Positions 50,768-60,075 of a stretch of 64,000 bases of DNA are shown here, piece by piece. The number at the start of each line of letters is the position of its first letter. Position 1 is the first letter of the stretch. The notes beneath the pieces are model-generated. The model did no database searches. It was not told the origin of the DNA and was given only the letters and a program-made list of their open reading frames with translations. Made by a program: the position numbers and the translations under genes. Origin of the DNA: Chloroflexota bacterium (GTDB lineage Bacteria; Chloroflexota; Limnocylindria; P2-11E); the NCBI GenBank assembly GCA_005881885.1, contig VBDX01000128.1, positions 36,072 to 100,071 of the forward strand. Direction: 5' to 3'.

Positions 50768-52557
50768 GTCTCGTCCCCGATCCGCAGCACCGCGAGAAAG
50801 GCCTCCTGGGGGATCTCGACGGACCCCACCATCTTCATCCGCTTCTTGCCTTCTTTTTGCTTTTCGAGGAGCTTGCGCTTGCGTGTGATGTCGCCGCCGT
50901 AGCACTTCGCGAGCACGTCCTTGCGCTTCGCCTTCACCGTCTCGCTGGCGATGACCTTGCCGCCGATCGCCGCCTGGATCCGGACGTCGAACATCTGCTT
51001 GGGGATGAGTCCCCGCAGCTTGGAGACGAGCACTCGCCCCGACAGCTGCGCCCGATCCCGATGCGTGATGATCGAGAGCGCGTCGACCAGGCTGCCGGAC
51101 ACGAGGATGTCGAGGCGGACGAGATCCGCGGCACGGTACTCGGCGAACTCGTAGTCGAGCGACGCGTAGCCCTGCGATCGGGACTTCAACTGGTCGTAGA
51201 AGTCGACGATCAATTCCGAGAGCGGCATCTCGTATTTGAGCATCGCCCGCGTCGGATCGACATAGCTCATGTCCAGAAGCGAGGCGCGCTTGTTCTGCGC
51301 GACTTCCATGACCGGACCGACGTGCGTCGTCGGGACAATGATCGTCACTTTCATCCACGGCTCGCGGATCTCAACGATCGTGCCCGGATCCGGCAACAGC
51401 GCGGGGTTGTCGATCGCGACCTCGGCGCCTTTCTGGGTGATCACGCGGTACTCCACGGACGGCGACGTCGCGATGAGTCCCACGTCGTACTCGCGCTCGA
51501 GTCGCTCCTGGACGATCTCGAGATGCAGCAGGCCGAGGAAACCGGCACGGAAACCGAAGCCCAAAGCCTGCGAGGTCTCGGGCTCGTAGAGGAGCGAGGC
51601 GTCGTTGAGCCGGAGCTTCTCGAGCGCGTCCTTGAGCTCCGGATAGTCCTCGGCGTTCGAAGGATAGAAGCCCGCGAAGACCATCGGCTTCGCCGGACGG
51701 TAGCCCGGCAGCGGCTCCGCGGCGGGTCGCGACGCGAGCGTGAGCGTATCTCCGACGCGGCAATCGGCCACCGCTTTCAGCCCGGTCGCGACGTAACCCA
51801 CCTCGCCGGTGACGAGACGCTCGATCGGGCGCGCGTCCGGAACGAATACGCCGAGCTCCAGCAAGTCGCTCTCACGCTCCGTGGCCATCAGGCGGATCCG
51901 GTCGCCTGCGGCGAGCGCGCCGTCCACCACGCGGATGTGCGCGACGACGCCTTTGTACGCGTCGTAGTGCGAGTCGAAGATGAGCGCGCGCAGCGGGGCG
52001 TCCGGATCCCCCGTCGGCGCGGGGACGCGCTCGACGATCGCGTCGAGGAGCTCCTCCACGCCCGCGCCGGTCTTCCCCGAGGCGAGCAGGATCTCGTCCT
52101 CGCGGAAGCCGAGCGTCGTGCGGAGCTCCTCGCGCACGACGTCGAGGTCGATGTTCGGAAGGTCGATCTTATTGATGACGGGTATGACCTCGAGGCCCTG
52201 CTCCACGGCGAGATATGCGTTCGCGAGCGTCTGGGCCTCGATCCCCTGCGACGCGTCGACGAGCAGCACTGCGCCTTCGCATGCCGCGAGCGAGCGGCTC
52301 ACCTCGTACGTGAAGTCAACGTGACCCGGCGTGTCGATCAGATTGAGCTCGTGATCTCGCCAGGCCATCCGGACCGCACGCGCCTTGATCGTGATCCCGT
52401 GCTCGCGCTCCAGCTCCATCGAGTCGAGGAGCTGCTCGCGCATCTCCCGGAGCGGCACGGTGCCGGTCGTTTCGAGAAGCCGGTCGGAGAGCGTCGTCTT
52501 GCCGTGATCGACATGCGCGATCACGCAGAAGTTGCGGATGCGCACGAGGTCGGCCAT
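50764..52557 (-). CDS. lepA: Elongation factor 4 (LepA)
   Basis: 597 aa. GTPase motifs [10 protein letters not shown] (G1), DTPGHVDF (G3) and VINKIDLP (G4), then domains 2-4 and the EF4-specific C-terminal domain with [19 protein letters not shown] and [47 protein letters not shown]. Back-translocates ribosomes or assists initiation under stress. Confidence 0.97.
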   Translation of the reverse strand: MADLVRIRNFCVIAHVDHGKTTLSDRLLETTGTVPLREMREQLLDSMELEREHGITIKARAVRMAWRDHELNLIDTPGHVDFTYEVSRSLAACEGAVLLVDASQGIEAQTLANAYLAVEQGLEVIPVINKIDLPNIDLDVVREELRTTLGFREDEILLASGKTGAGVEELLDAIVERVPAPTGDPDAPLRALIFDSHYDAYKGVVAHIRVVDGALAAGDRIRLMATERESDLLELGVFVPDARPIERLVTGEVGYVATGLKAVADCRVGDTLTLASRPAAEPLPGYRPAKPMVFAGFYPSNAEDYPELKDALEKLRLNDASLLYEPETSQALGFGFRAGFLGLLHLEIVQERLEREYDVGLIATSPSVEYRVITQKGAEVAIDNPALLPDPGTIVEIREPWMKVTIIVPTTHVGPVMEVAQNKRASLLDMSYVDPTRAMLKYEMPLSELIVDFYDQLKSRSQGYASLDYEFAEYRAADLVRLDILVSGSLVDALSIITHRDRAQLSGRVLVSKLRGLIPKQMFDVRIQAAIGGKVIASETVKAKRKDVLAKCYGGDITRKRKLLEKQKEGKKRMKMVGSVEIPQEAFLAVLRIGDET

Positions 52558-52638
52558 GGCAAGACAGGCTAGGGCGTTAACCTACCGGCCATCTCACGCT
52601 CCCCGGTCGGAGGACGGTCGGACTTCGCAGTCTCGGCG

Positions 52639-53331
52639 ATGGTCTGGCTCATCCTCGTCGGCTTCCTCGTCATCGTCGACCTCTTCATCACGTTCGTCGG
52701 CGCGGGGCTCGAGAGCGACCCACGCGCCCAGCTCTTCTCGCCGCCCGCGATCCTGATCGTCGGCCTCGCGGGTCTGGCCGGCGTCTGGCTCTCGCATCGC
52801 ACCGGGTTCCCGGCGGCGTGGGCCCCGTCCGCGCCCGCGCGCTGGCGCTTCGTTTATCCAAGCCTCATCGGGATCGCGATCGGCGTCTTCCTCTCGGTCG
52901 CCGACATCTTCCTGCACTGGACCGCGACGTTCTCGAGTCCCGGTGGAGTCCCGTTCAACGCGCCGTTCCCCGGGTCGCTGCTCTTCTATCCCGGCGGCGC
53001 GATCATCGTCGAGGTCTTCTACCGGCTCATCCCGATCCCGCTCGTGATGTACCTGATCTCGAACCTCGCCCTTCGCGGCCGGTTGCAGGAGCAGGTCTTC
53101 TGGGCGCTGGCGGCGCTGACGTCGCTCATCGAACCCATATCCCAGGACCTGCCCGACCTTCGAGTCGGGACCGAGCTCGCGGTCGGATTGAACTTCGCCG
53201 GCGATTACGTGATGAACCTCGCCCAGGCGATCATGTTCCGCCGCTACGGCTTCCTCACGTCGATCATCCTTCGCGTCGCGATGTACCTGGTCTGGCACGT
53301 CGCGTACGGCAACTTCATCTGCCGCTGCTGA
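52639..53331 (+). CDS. Polytopic membrane protein, possible CPBP-type intramembrane protease
   Basis: 230 aa with six to seven helices. EVFYRLIPIPLVMYLISNLAL, FRRYGF and LVWHVAYGNF are arranged like the EExxxR, FxxxR and HxxxN/B motifs of CPBP (Abi/Rce1-like) proteases, although the first motif has only one glutamate. Function uncertain; could equally be a non-catalytic relative. Divergent from lepA, convergent with murJ. Confidence 0.6.
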   Translation: MVWLILVGFLVIVDLFITFVGAGLESDPRAQLFSPPAILIVGLAGLAGVWLSHRTGFPAAWAPSAPARWRFVYPSLIGIAIGVFLSVADIFLHWTATFSSPGGVPFNAPFPGSLLFYPGGAIIVEVFYRLIPIPLVMYLISNLALRGRLQEQVFWALAALTSLIEPISQDLPDLRVGTELAVGLNFAGDYVMNLAQAIMFRRYGFLTSIILRVAMYLVWHVAYGNFICRC

Positions 53332-53335
53332 TCGG

Positions 53336-54910
53336 TCATCCCGGAGCGGCAGCGGGTCCTGGGCGGAGTCGCGTCTTCACGACGGCGATGATTTCGCCGA
53401 GCTCGCTTATCTTCAGAAAATACGCGGCACCGAGGTAAACCATCCCGCCGACCGTCGCCGCCAGCAGCGTCTGAAGGAACAGCACCGGTTTGGACGGATC
53501 GACGAGGAGATCGAACGGCAGGTTCGTCAGGCGTATGAAGCCAAACATCGCGATGCCCATCAGGAGGCTCGCGGACACCTGCTTGAGGCTCGACACGCCG
53601 AGTCCGACCAGACGCAGCCGCGCTCTCGTCGCGAGGAGCATGAGGAGGAGAGCGGCCTCGACGAGCGTCGCGATCGAGTTCGCGAGCGCCAGGCCGTTGA
53701 TGCCCAGTGGTTGTGCGAGGAGGAGGTCCAGCACCACGTTCAGCCCGATCGAGACGAGCGTCAGCGCGAGCGGCGTCGTGGTGTCGCGCGCCGCGAAATA
53801 GGCACGGGCGAGGATCTGGATCAGCGCATGCCCGGCGAGGCCGAGCGAATAGAAGAGGAACGCGGCCTGCGTGAGCTCGCGCTCGCCCGGCCCGAAATTC
53901 CCGTACTGGAAGAGCAGGTTCACGATCGGACGGCGGAGGACGATCATCAAGATGGCCGTCGGCAAGGTGAGGAACAGGATCCAGCGGATCCCCTGCTGGA
54001 CGGCATCGCGCATCCGGTTCACCTGGCCGAGCGAGGCGAAGTGCGAGAGCGTTGGGAAGATCGCAGCGCTGATCGCGATCGAGAAGACGCCGAGCGGCAG
54101 CATCAAGAGCTGGAAGGCGTAGTTCAGCGCGACGAGGGAGCCGGTCGGCATGCCCGACGCCAGGAACGTGTCGACGAAGAAGACAATCTGCACCGCGCCG
54201 AGCGCGAGGGTCCGCGGGCCCGCGAGGCGAAGTACGTCGCGCACGCCGGGATGCGCGAGATCCAGCGAGGCTGAGTACCGCGTTCGGCGGAACGTGAGCT
54301 CCGGAAGCTGGACCAGCCACATGACGAGCGCCCCGACCACGACTCCGAGGGCCGCCGCGTGAATGCCGAGGAAAGGCCAGCCAAAGAGCGTGAAGAGGAT
54401 GATCACGAGGTTGTAGACAATCGGCGCCGTCGCACCCGATAGGAACTGGCGATACGAGTTGAGGATGCCGGTCGTCAATGAGCTGAGACCCATGAAGATC
54501 GGCGAGAGCAGCATCAGCCGAGTGAGATCGACCGTGAGGGCGATCTGGCGAGGATCGTTGAACCGCGTGACAAAGGTCGGAACGACGATGGGAGCGAGCA
54601 GCCACATCACGGCCGAGAACGCCACAAGGAGCACCAGCAGAGCGTTCAGCACGCTCGAAGCGACGTGCCAGGCCTCGGCTTCGCGTTCGCGCGCGAGGTA
54701 ACCCGTGAAGACCGGTATGAACGCGGACGCGAGCGCGCCTGCGACGAGGAGCCCGAAGATCGCGTCGGGGATCTTGAACGCGGCTATGAACGCATCGAGG
54801 TCGGGCGAGCCGCCGAACGTCGCACCGAGCACCGATAGCCGCAGCCAGCCGAGGACGCGGCTCGCGACGAGCGTCCCGATCATGATCGCGGACGCGCGCG
54901 CTACCGACAT
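53336..54910 (-). CDS. murJ: Lipid II flippase MurJ
   Basis: 524 aa from ATG 54910. About fourteen helices with MVF/MurJ signature regions: SRVLGWLRLSVLGATFGGSPDLDAFIAAFKIPD, HPGVRDVLRLAGPRTLALGAVQI and ARAYFAARDTTTPL. Flips lipid II across the cytoplasmic membrane for peptidoglycan synthesis. The frame is open 18 codons upstream without family similarity. Divergent from rpsT. Confidence 0.95.
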   Translation of the reverse strand: MSVARASAIMIGTLVASRVLGWLRLSVLGATFGGSPDLDAFIAAFKIPDAIFGLLVAGALASAFIPVFTGYLAREREAEAWHVASSVLNALLVLLVAFSAVMWLLAPIVVPTFVTRFNDPRQIALTVDLTRLMLLSPIFMGLSSLTTGILNSYRQFLSGATAPIVYNLVIILFTLFGWPFLGIHAAALGVVVGALVMWLVQLPELTFRRTRYSASLDLAHPGVRDVLRLAGPRTLALGAVQIVFFVDTFLASGMPTGSLVALNYAFQLLMLPLGVFSIAISAAIFPTLSHFASLGQVNRMRDAVQQGIRWILFLTLPTAILMIVLRRPIVNLLFQYGNFGPGERELTQAAFLFYSLGLAGHALIQILARAYFAARDTTTPLALTLVSIGLNVVLDLLLAQPLGINGLALANSIATLVEAALLLMLLATRARLRLVGLGVSSLKQVSASLLMGIAMFGFIRLTNLPFDLLVDPSKPVLFLQTLLAATVGGMVYLGAAYFLKISELGEIIAVVKTRLRPGPAAAPG

Positions 54911-54954
54911 CGGCACCGCCTTGATATTGAGGCATCCGCTATCGTGCGCAGCCG

Positions 54955-55233
54955 ATGGCAACAAAGAAACGCAAGCGCTCGGCCCTCAAGCGCATCCGGC
55001 AGACGCAGCGCCGCACCACCGTCAAGACGATCGGCCGCTCCGCGGCGCGGACGGCGGTGCGCACGGCACGCGAGGCCATCGCGAAGGGCGGCGAAGCGGC
55101 TGCCGACGTGATCGCGGCGGCCGCCAGCGCGCTCGACCGCGCGGCCAAGCGCGGCGCGATCCACAAGAACAGCGCGCGTCGCCGACGGAGTCGCATCGCG
55201 AAGGCCAGCTCTAAGGCGAAGAAGAAGACCTAG
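54955..55233 (+). CDS. rpsT: Ribosomal protein bS20
   Basis: 92 aa. Highly basic helical bundle; SALKRIRQTQRRTTVKT, the alanine-rich middle and GAIHKNSARRRRSRIAK at the C-terminus are bS20 hallmarks. Binds 16S rRNA early in assembly. Starts 45 nt from divergent murJ. Confidence 0.96.
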   Translation: MATKKRKRSALKRIRQTQRRTTVKTIGRSAARTAVRTAREAIAKGGEAAADVIAAAASALDRAAKRGAIHKNSARRRRSRIAKASSKAKKKT

Positions 55234-55239
55234 ACGCTC

Positions 55240-55421
55240 GCGATAGCGACCTGCGGGTCCTGTCCCGGCTCGGGTAGGTCTCTCGCTCGCGCACCCTCCC
55301 CGCCGGCCGCGTCATTCGCTTCGCTCATGCCGCGGGGGCGGGTCCCCGGGGCACCCGCGCATCGCGAGAGACCTACTCCTCGCCGTGCCACCCGCAGGCG
55401 CGTGCGCCGCTCGTCTATCGC
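55240..55421. repeat. Large nested inverted-repeat element
   Basis: Three perfect nested arms: GCGATAG (55240-55246)/CTATCGC (55415-55421), CCTGCGGGT (55250-55258)/ACCCGCAGG (55390-55398) and GTAGGTCTCTCGC (55274-55286)/GCGAGAGACCTAC (55364-55376). The core contains CCCGCC/GGCGGG and CCGCG/CGCGG pairs and the loop motif TTCGCTTCGCTC. It fills the whole gap between convergent rpsT and the AAA+ gene. It could be a structured RNA, a bidirectional terminator or a small miniature-transposon-like element. Confidence 0.65.
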
Positions 55422-56717
55422 TCAGATGGGGACGAAGTAGGTCTCGCAGGCGAGCTCGACGAGCTCGGGTGTGAGCTCCGCCGGCTTCAGCAGGAAGCGC
55501 GCTGCCGCGGAGAGGTGCTGCATCAGGTCCCTCGGGTGGCACGAGCGGAGCGGGATGTTGCGCTCGCGGCAGTACGCCGCGATCCAATCCGCGGCCTTCG
55601 GGTAGAAAGTGATCTTCTGCTTCTCGCAGACGCGGCGCAGGATCTCGGAGAACTCCTGGTACGTGGGCGGCTTGATCTCGATCTTGTATTGGATGCGCCG
55701 CAGGAACGCCTCGTCGACGAGGGATGAGGGCGTACGGTTCGTCGCGAAGACAAGCAGCACGTCGAAGGGGACCTCGATCTTGCGACCATCCGAGAGCGTG
55801 AGGAAGTCCACGTCGCGGTCCAGCGGGACGATCCACCGATTGAGGAGCATCTCGGGCGAGGCGCGCTGACGGCCGAAGTCGTCGATGAGCAGCACGCCGC
55901 CGCTCGCCTTCATCTGGAAGGGCGCCTCGTGGACCTTCGAGACCTCGTCAAACGTGAGGTCGAGGTCCTCGAGCGTGAGCTCGCCGCCGACCTCGACGAA
56001 CGGACGGTTGACCGGGATCCATCGCCGATCGAAACGGGCGTCGAGAGCGAGGAGGGGCTTGTGCCGCGACGGGTCGTACACGCGGATGAGCTGCTGGCCG
56101 ACGAGGATCGCGTATGGCAGAACGATGCTGCCCTTCAGCATCCCGGCCAGCGTCTCCGCGATGGAGGACTTCCCGGTGCCAGGAGGCCCGAAAAGGAAGA
56201 TCGAACGACCGCTGTTGATCGCTGGGCCAAGTTGGCGCAGCGTCTTCTCTGGCAAGACGAGGTGACTCAGCGCCTTCCGGATCTCGTCGAACGTGACCTG
56301 CATGTCCTCGATCGACTGCGCGCCCACCCTGTTGACATATGCGCCCAGCGTCACCGGCGCAGCGCCGACGTAGCCGTTCTGCGTCAGGGCCTCGCGCGCG
56401 CGGTCGGCGCCTTTCGTCGAGAGCACGTAGATGTACGTCGCGGCGGCCATCCCGGAGCCGCCCTTCACCTCGACGAGGTGCTCGTTCTTCAGGAAGTCGA
56501 GGACGCTCTGGAGGATCTTGGGAAGCGGAAGGCAGATCGTGGCGGCGAGGTCCGCCGCGGTGGTCTGGCCCTTCTGGTACAGGATCTTGAGGACGAGGTC
56601 GGCGATGAACTGCCCGGTCAGCCCGGTCTCTTCCATGGTCGCCGGCGCCATCGGAGCCGGCGCTTCCGCCTTGGATGGGGCCGCGGCCGCCGGAGCGGCT
56701 CGTTCCAGAATTGCCAA
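55422..56717 (-). CDS. AAA+ ATPase with N-terminal winged-helix-like domain
   Basis: 431 aa, TTG start with GAGG upstream. Residues about 35-110 look like a winged helix (LVLKILYQKGQTTAADLAATICLPLPKILQSVLDFLKNEHLV). AAA+ core: Walker A LFGPPGTGKSSIAETLA (about residue 178), Walker B GVLLIDDFGRQ, sensor 1 LVFATNRTP and arginine-finger-like DEAFLRRIQYKI. No known function; related ATPases occur near pilus, secretion or nitrogen-control genes in several phyla. No partner is visible nearby, so it may act as an independent remodeller. Confidence 0.85.
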   Translation of the reverse strand: MAILERAAPAAAAPSKAEAPAPMAPATMEETGLTGQFIADLVLKILYQKGQTTAADLAATICLPLPKILQSVLDFLKNEHLVEVKGGSGMAAATYIYVLSTKGADRAREALTQNGYVGAAPVTLGAYVNRVGAQSIEDMQVTFDEIRKALSHLVLPEKTLRQLGPAINSGRSIFLFGPPGTGKSSIAETLAGMLKGSIVLPYAILVGQQLIRVYDPSRHKPLLALDARFDRRWIPVNRPFVEVGGELTLEDLDLTFDEVSKVHEAPFQMKASGGVLLIDDFGRQRASPEMLLNRWIVPLDRDVDFLTLSDGRKIEVPFDVLLVFATNRTPSSLVDEAFLRRIQYKIEIKPPTYQEFSEILRRVCEKQKITFYPKAADWIAAYCRERNIPLRSCHPRDLMQHLSAAARFLLKPAELTPELVELACETYFVPI

Positions 56718-57015
56718 TTCCTCACTCCCGCCCGTAATTGCGTTCGGGTGAGTTTAGGGGTGCTTGCCCTTCCCTTCGGTGGGGGAAACGTTGCGGTTGA
56801 TACCGGCGCTTGCCTGTCAGTGGGTGACTGCGGCCTGCGGCTCCGGCTTTCTCGAGCAGCCCTGCTGCCCGATCAGTAACGCGCCAATGCGGCCAGACCC
56901 TTGGTCATGCTTACCATCGTCCTAGGCCTAATCCTCACGGAGCCCGGGAACCACCTTCCGGCGCGAACCTGCGAGAGCAGATGGGCGCTGAGCACGCCCA
57001 AGCTCGGCAAAGGTG
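56718..57015. other. 298-nt intergenic region upstream of the AAA+ gene
   Basis: No protein-coding gene seen. On the minus strand it is the leader of the AAA+ gene; a hairpin CTCAC ... CCCG/CGGG ... TGAG (56721-56752) would cover the Shine-Dalgarno area of the TTG start, suggesting translational control. I looked for glycine, c-di-GMP and c-di-AMP riboswitch cores and found no convincing match. Confidence 0.4.
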
Positions 57016-59550
57016 TTAGCCCTCGACTGCGACCGTCCCCGCAGAGCCATCTACGACGACCCGCGCGCCCGAGGCGATCCGGCCGGTAGCGTCGGGCACC
57101 CCCACGACGGCCGGGATCCCGTACTCGCGCGCGACCACGGCGCCGTGCGACATCATCCCGCCCATTTCCATGACGAGGGCGCTCGCCGTCAGAAAGAGCG
57201 GCGTCCAGCCGGGATCCGTCGACGGCGCCACCAGTACCTCGCCCGGCTCCAGACGGGCGCCGGCGGGGGAGCGGATGACGCGGGCGACGCCCCGCGCCAC
57301 ACCCGGTGACGCGGGCGTGCCGCGGATCGCGCCGTCGGCCGCTGCCGGAAGCACGGTCTCCGCATCGGTCCCATCCGAGAGGAGCACGCGCGGGATGCGA
57401 CGGCGCGCGAGCTCGCGACGGTAGGTCGCGCGCCGCTCGGCGACGGTCCCTCTTAGATCCTCGCCCGCTACGGCCCGTCGCGCCTCCGGCAAGGTGAGGA
57501 AGAAGATGTCCTCGGCCCCGTTCAGCAGCCCGAGCTCGGCGAGTGAAGCGCCAACGGGCGCGATCATCGCGCGGGCGATCGCGAAGATCCGCATGATCTG
57601 GAACTTCGGCTGCTCGCGGAGCCCGCCCAGCAGGCGCACGCGCCGCAAGAGGAACCGCACGAGAAGCCGACCGGGACCGTGGACCCGCGAGACGAGCGTC
57701 GCGCTCATGGCCTCCGCCTCACGCGCCCCCCGCGCGAACTGCGCGTCGGGCGCGAGCGCCGCGTCGTCGAGGCGCTGGTAATTCGAGATCGCGCCGAGGA
57801 GGTGCGCCGGGTCCTCCGACCAGCGCGGTAGCCCGAGATCGATCTCGGCGATCGCGCGGTGCCCGTAGCGCGCGAGGAACGCGCTCATATCGCGTTGAAG
57901 GTTCTCCGGGAGCGCGCCAGCGCGGTAGTCCGCCGAGAGCTGCGCCGGGCTGCGCGTCGCGAGCGCGCTTCGCGACGCCGGATCTTCACGAGCGCGGCGC
58001 GCGACCTGCCAGAGCTCGAGGTCCATCTCCGTGGTGGGGTTGTGCGCGAGGCCGCGGAGCACCGTCTGCATCTCGTCAGGGCGCGCGCGGCGGCCGAGCA
58101 GGCGGCCGGCGAGGGCGTACGACAGCATCCCGGGCGCGACAAGGCCGAAGAGGCGCGGAAAAAGCCTGGGCAAGAGCTCGAGGACGAGCCGCTCGTACGC
58201 GTCGAGACGCTCGGCCGGCGCCGCGGGGATGCGAACCGCGGCGATCGCCAAGTCGACCTCTCGGAGTAGGCGCACGCGCATCGCGTCCGGCCGCAGCACC
58301 GCGCGCACCGCGGTCTGCGGGGCGCCGGTGTGAAGCACCTTGCGCAGCACGATCAGGCGCGAGCGCGAAGCTGAGCCGCGCGGAGCAAGGCGCGGATCCT
58401 CGAGCAGCTTGGCGAAGATCGCCTGGCTCCGGAACTCCATCGCCCCCATGACGCGTCCGGGCAGCTCGCGCCCGAACGCGTCTCGCAGCACCGGCGTCAT
58501 GTCGATAAAGAGCCGCATCCCGGCCTCCACCGTGAGCGGCGGCCCGGCCGCGGCGTCGTCGACCGCCATGCCGAAGACCTTGGCGAACGCCGACCCGATG
58601 AGCTTGAACGTCTGGAGTCCCATCGGCGTGAGCGGCCCCAAGACTCCTTGCGCGACGTTCGCGGAGAAATAGACCCGGAGGTCAGAGTCCGGATCGGGCG
58701 CGTTCGCGGGCAGCGGATAGAGCGTGGTGATGTCGCGCGACTGGACCAGCCAGAGCTTCCCGTCTTTCGCGATCGCCCACTCAATGTCCTGGGGCCGGCC
58801 GTAGTGCGTCTCCACGCGCGCGCCGAGCGCCGCGAGCTCGCGAAGGTGCTCATCCGTCAGCACATCGCCACGCCGTTCGATGATCGTGCCGGAACGCGGG
58901 TCGACGACGAAGTGATCGGGATTCACCGCGCCGGAGACGAGCTGCTCCCCCAGCCCGCGCACCGCGTCGATGACCGCGCGGCGGCGACGGCCGGTGATCG
59001 GGTCAGCGGTGAAGAGGACGCCCGCGCTCTGGGCGTCGACCATCCGCTGCACCACGACCGCGAGCCGAAGTCCCTGCCGGTCGACGCCGTGTGTCTCGCG
59101 ATATGCGACCGCACGCTCATTCCAGAGCGACGCCCAGCACCTGCGGACCGCGTCGATCAGCGCCTCCTCGCCGCTCGTGCCGAGGATCGTGTCCTGCTGT
59201 CCGGCGAAGCTCGCCTCGGGCAGATCCTCGGCGGTCGCGGACGAGCGGACCGCGACCGGTGGCGAGCCGAGGGCGCGGTATGCCTCGCGGACCGCCTCCG
59301 CAATGCCGGCGGGCACCGGCGATGCGATCAGGCGAACGCGGGCGCTCGCGGGCGAGTCCGGAGCGACCCCCGCCGCCTCGGCCGCGACTGCGTAGGCGCC
59401 GGTGCTGATGACGAATCCGTCAGGCACCGGAAATCCGGCGCGAATGAGCTCGCCCAGGTTCGCGCCCTTGCCTCCGGCAACCGGCACATCCGCCGCGCTG
59501 AGATCGGCGAGCGGTCGGATGAACGCGGACGTCGCCGCGACGGCGCTCAT
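57016..59550 (-). CDS. Rifampin-phosphotransferase-like PEP-utilising enzyme
   Basis: 844 aa. N-terminal ATP-grasp pair: GGKGANLGELIRAGFPVPDGFVI, VRSSATAEDLPEASFAGQQDT and DIEWAIAKDGKLWLVQSRDIT. The central region (about 320-700) corresponds to the rifamycin-binding part. The C-terminal swivelling domain has the catalytic histidine in GGMMSHGAVVAREYGIPAVVGV. This order and length fit rifampin phosphotransferase better than PEP synthase or PPDK. It may phosphorylate rifamycins or another compound; substrate unproven. Coupled to a marR gene (4-nt overlap). Confidence 0.85.
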   Translation of the reverse strand: MSAVAATSAFIRPLADLSAADVPVAGGKGANLGELIRAGFPVPDGFVISTGAYAVAAEAAGVAPDSPASARVRLIASPVPAGIAEAVREAYRALGSPPVAVRSSATAEDLPEASFAGQQDTILGTSGEEALIDAVRRCWASLWNERAVAYRETHGVDRQGLRLAVVVQRMVDAQSAGVLFTADPITGRRRRAVIDAVRGLGEQLVSGAVNPDHFVVDPRSGTIIERRGDVLTDEHLRELAALGARVETHYGRPQDIEWAIAKDGKLWLVQSRDITTLYPLPANAPDPDSDLRVYFSANVAQGVLGPLTPMGLQTFKLIGSAFAKVFGMAVDDAAAGPPLTVEAGMRLFIDMTPVLRDAFGRELPGRVMGAMEFRSQAIFAKLLEDPRLAPRGSASRSRLIVLRKVLHTGAPQTAVRAVLRPDAMRVRLLREVDLAIAAVRIPAAPAERLDAYERLVLELLPRLFPRLFGLVAPGMLSYALAGRLLGRRARPDEMQTVLRGLAHNPTTEMDLELWQVARRAREDPASRSALATRSPAQLSADYRAGALPENLQRDMSAFLARYGHRAIAEIDLGLPRWSEDPAHLLGAISNYQRLDDAALAPDAQFARGAREAEAMSATLVSRVHGPGRLLVRFLLRRVRLLGGLREQPKFQIMRIFAIARAMIAPVGASLAELGLLNGAEDIFFLTLPEARRAVAGEDLRGTVAERRATYRRELARRRIPRVLLSDGTDAETVLPAAADGAIRGTPASPGVARGVARVIRSPAGARLEPGEVLVAPSTDPGWTPLFLTASALVMEMGGMMSHGAVVAREYGIPAVVGVPDATGRIASGARVVVDGSAGTVAVEG

Positions 59551-60011
59551 GCGGCCGGCCCGACGTTGTCCAAGATCCGCCGAAGCAGGCCACGCATCTG
59601 CTCCTGCTCGACCCGGGAGAGACCGGCGAACAGGCGGCGCCGTTGGGCGTGAGCGAGCCGCGCTATGCGTGGTACCAGCGCGGTCCCCGATCGCGTGAGC
59701 CGGACTGTCACCGAGCGCCGGTCAGCGGCGCTCGCGTGCCGCGTCACGAGGCCCTTCCGCTCGAGGCGATCCACGAGCCGGGTCACGCCGGCGTTGTCCG
59801 TGCTCAGCAGGTTCGTGAGCTGCTTCGGCGTGAGCTCGCCCGCGCGGCTGCATCGGAAGAGGATCTCCGCTTGCTGCGCGGTAAGGCCGACGTCCTCGAG
59901 CTTGCGGTCGAACGCCGTGCGCATTTCACGCACAACCCGGAGCAGGAGACGGCCCAGACCTTCGTCCTCCGGTCCAAGCTTCGGTGCCTCGGCGAGCCGC
60001 CGCATCGCCAC
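59547..60011 (-). CDS. MarR-family repressor
   Basis: 154 aa (GTG 60011; ATG 60005 is in frame). Winged helix LTAQQAEILFRCSRAGELTPKQLTNLLSTDNAGVTRLVDRLERKGLVTRHASAADRRSVTVRLT. First gene of a two-gene operon with the phosphotransferase and probably represses it via the 26-bp operator at 60035-60060. Inducer may be the enzyme's substrate. Confidence 0.92.
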   Translation of the reverse strand: MAMRRLAEAPKLGPEDEGLGRLLLRVVREMRTAFDRKLEDVGLTAQQAEILFRCSRAGELTPKQLTNLLSTDNAGVTRLVDRLERKGLVTRHASAADRRSVTVRLTRSGTALVPRIARLAHAQRRRLFAGLSRVEQEQMRGLLRRILDNVGPAA

Positions 60012-60034
60012 GGGCGCAACGCTAGTCCGGTCGC

Positions 60035-60060
60035 AAGATATTTGTCAAGACAAGTATCTT
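60035..60060. promoter_or_regulatory. MarR operator with overlapping promoter
   Basis: Arms AAGATATTTGTC (60035-60046) and GACAAGTATCTT (60049-60060) are inverted repeats with 11 of 12 matches and a 2-nt centre. A minus-strand -35 box TTGACA (60048-60043) lies inside it, with TAGCGT at 60024-60019 as the -10 (18-nt spacer). Occupation would block the marR promoter. Confidence 0.8.
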
Positions 60061-60075
60061 CGCAGGCTCTTTCGG

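Noticed and set aside
56718-57015. Possible riboswitch (glycine, c-di-GMP or c-di-AMP type) in the AAA+ leader
   Set aside because: Fragments such as CACCGAAGGG occur, but the ordered conserved cores and pairing are missing.
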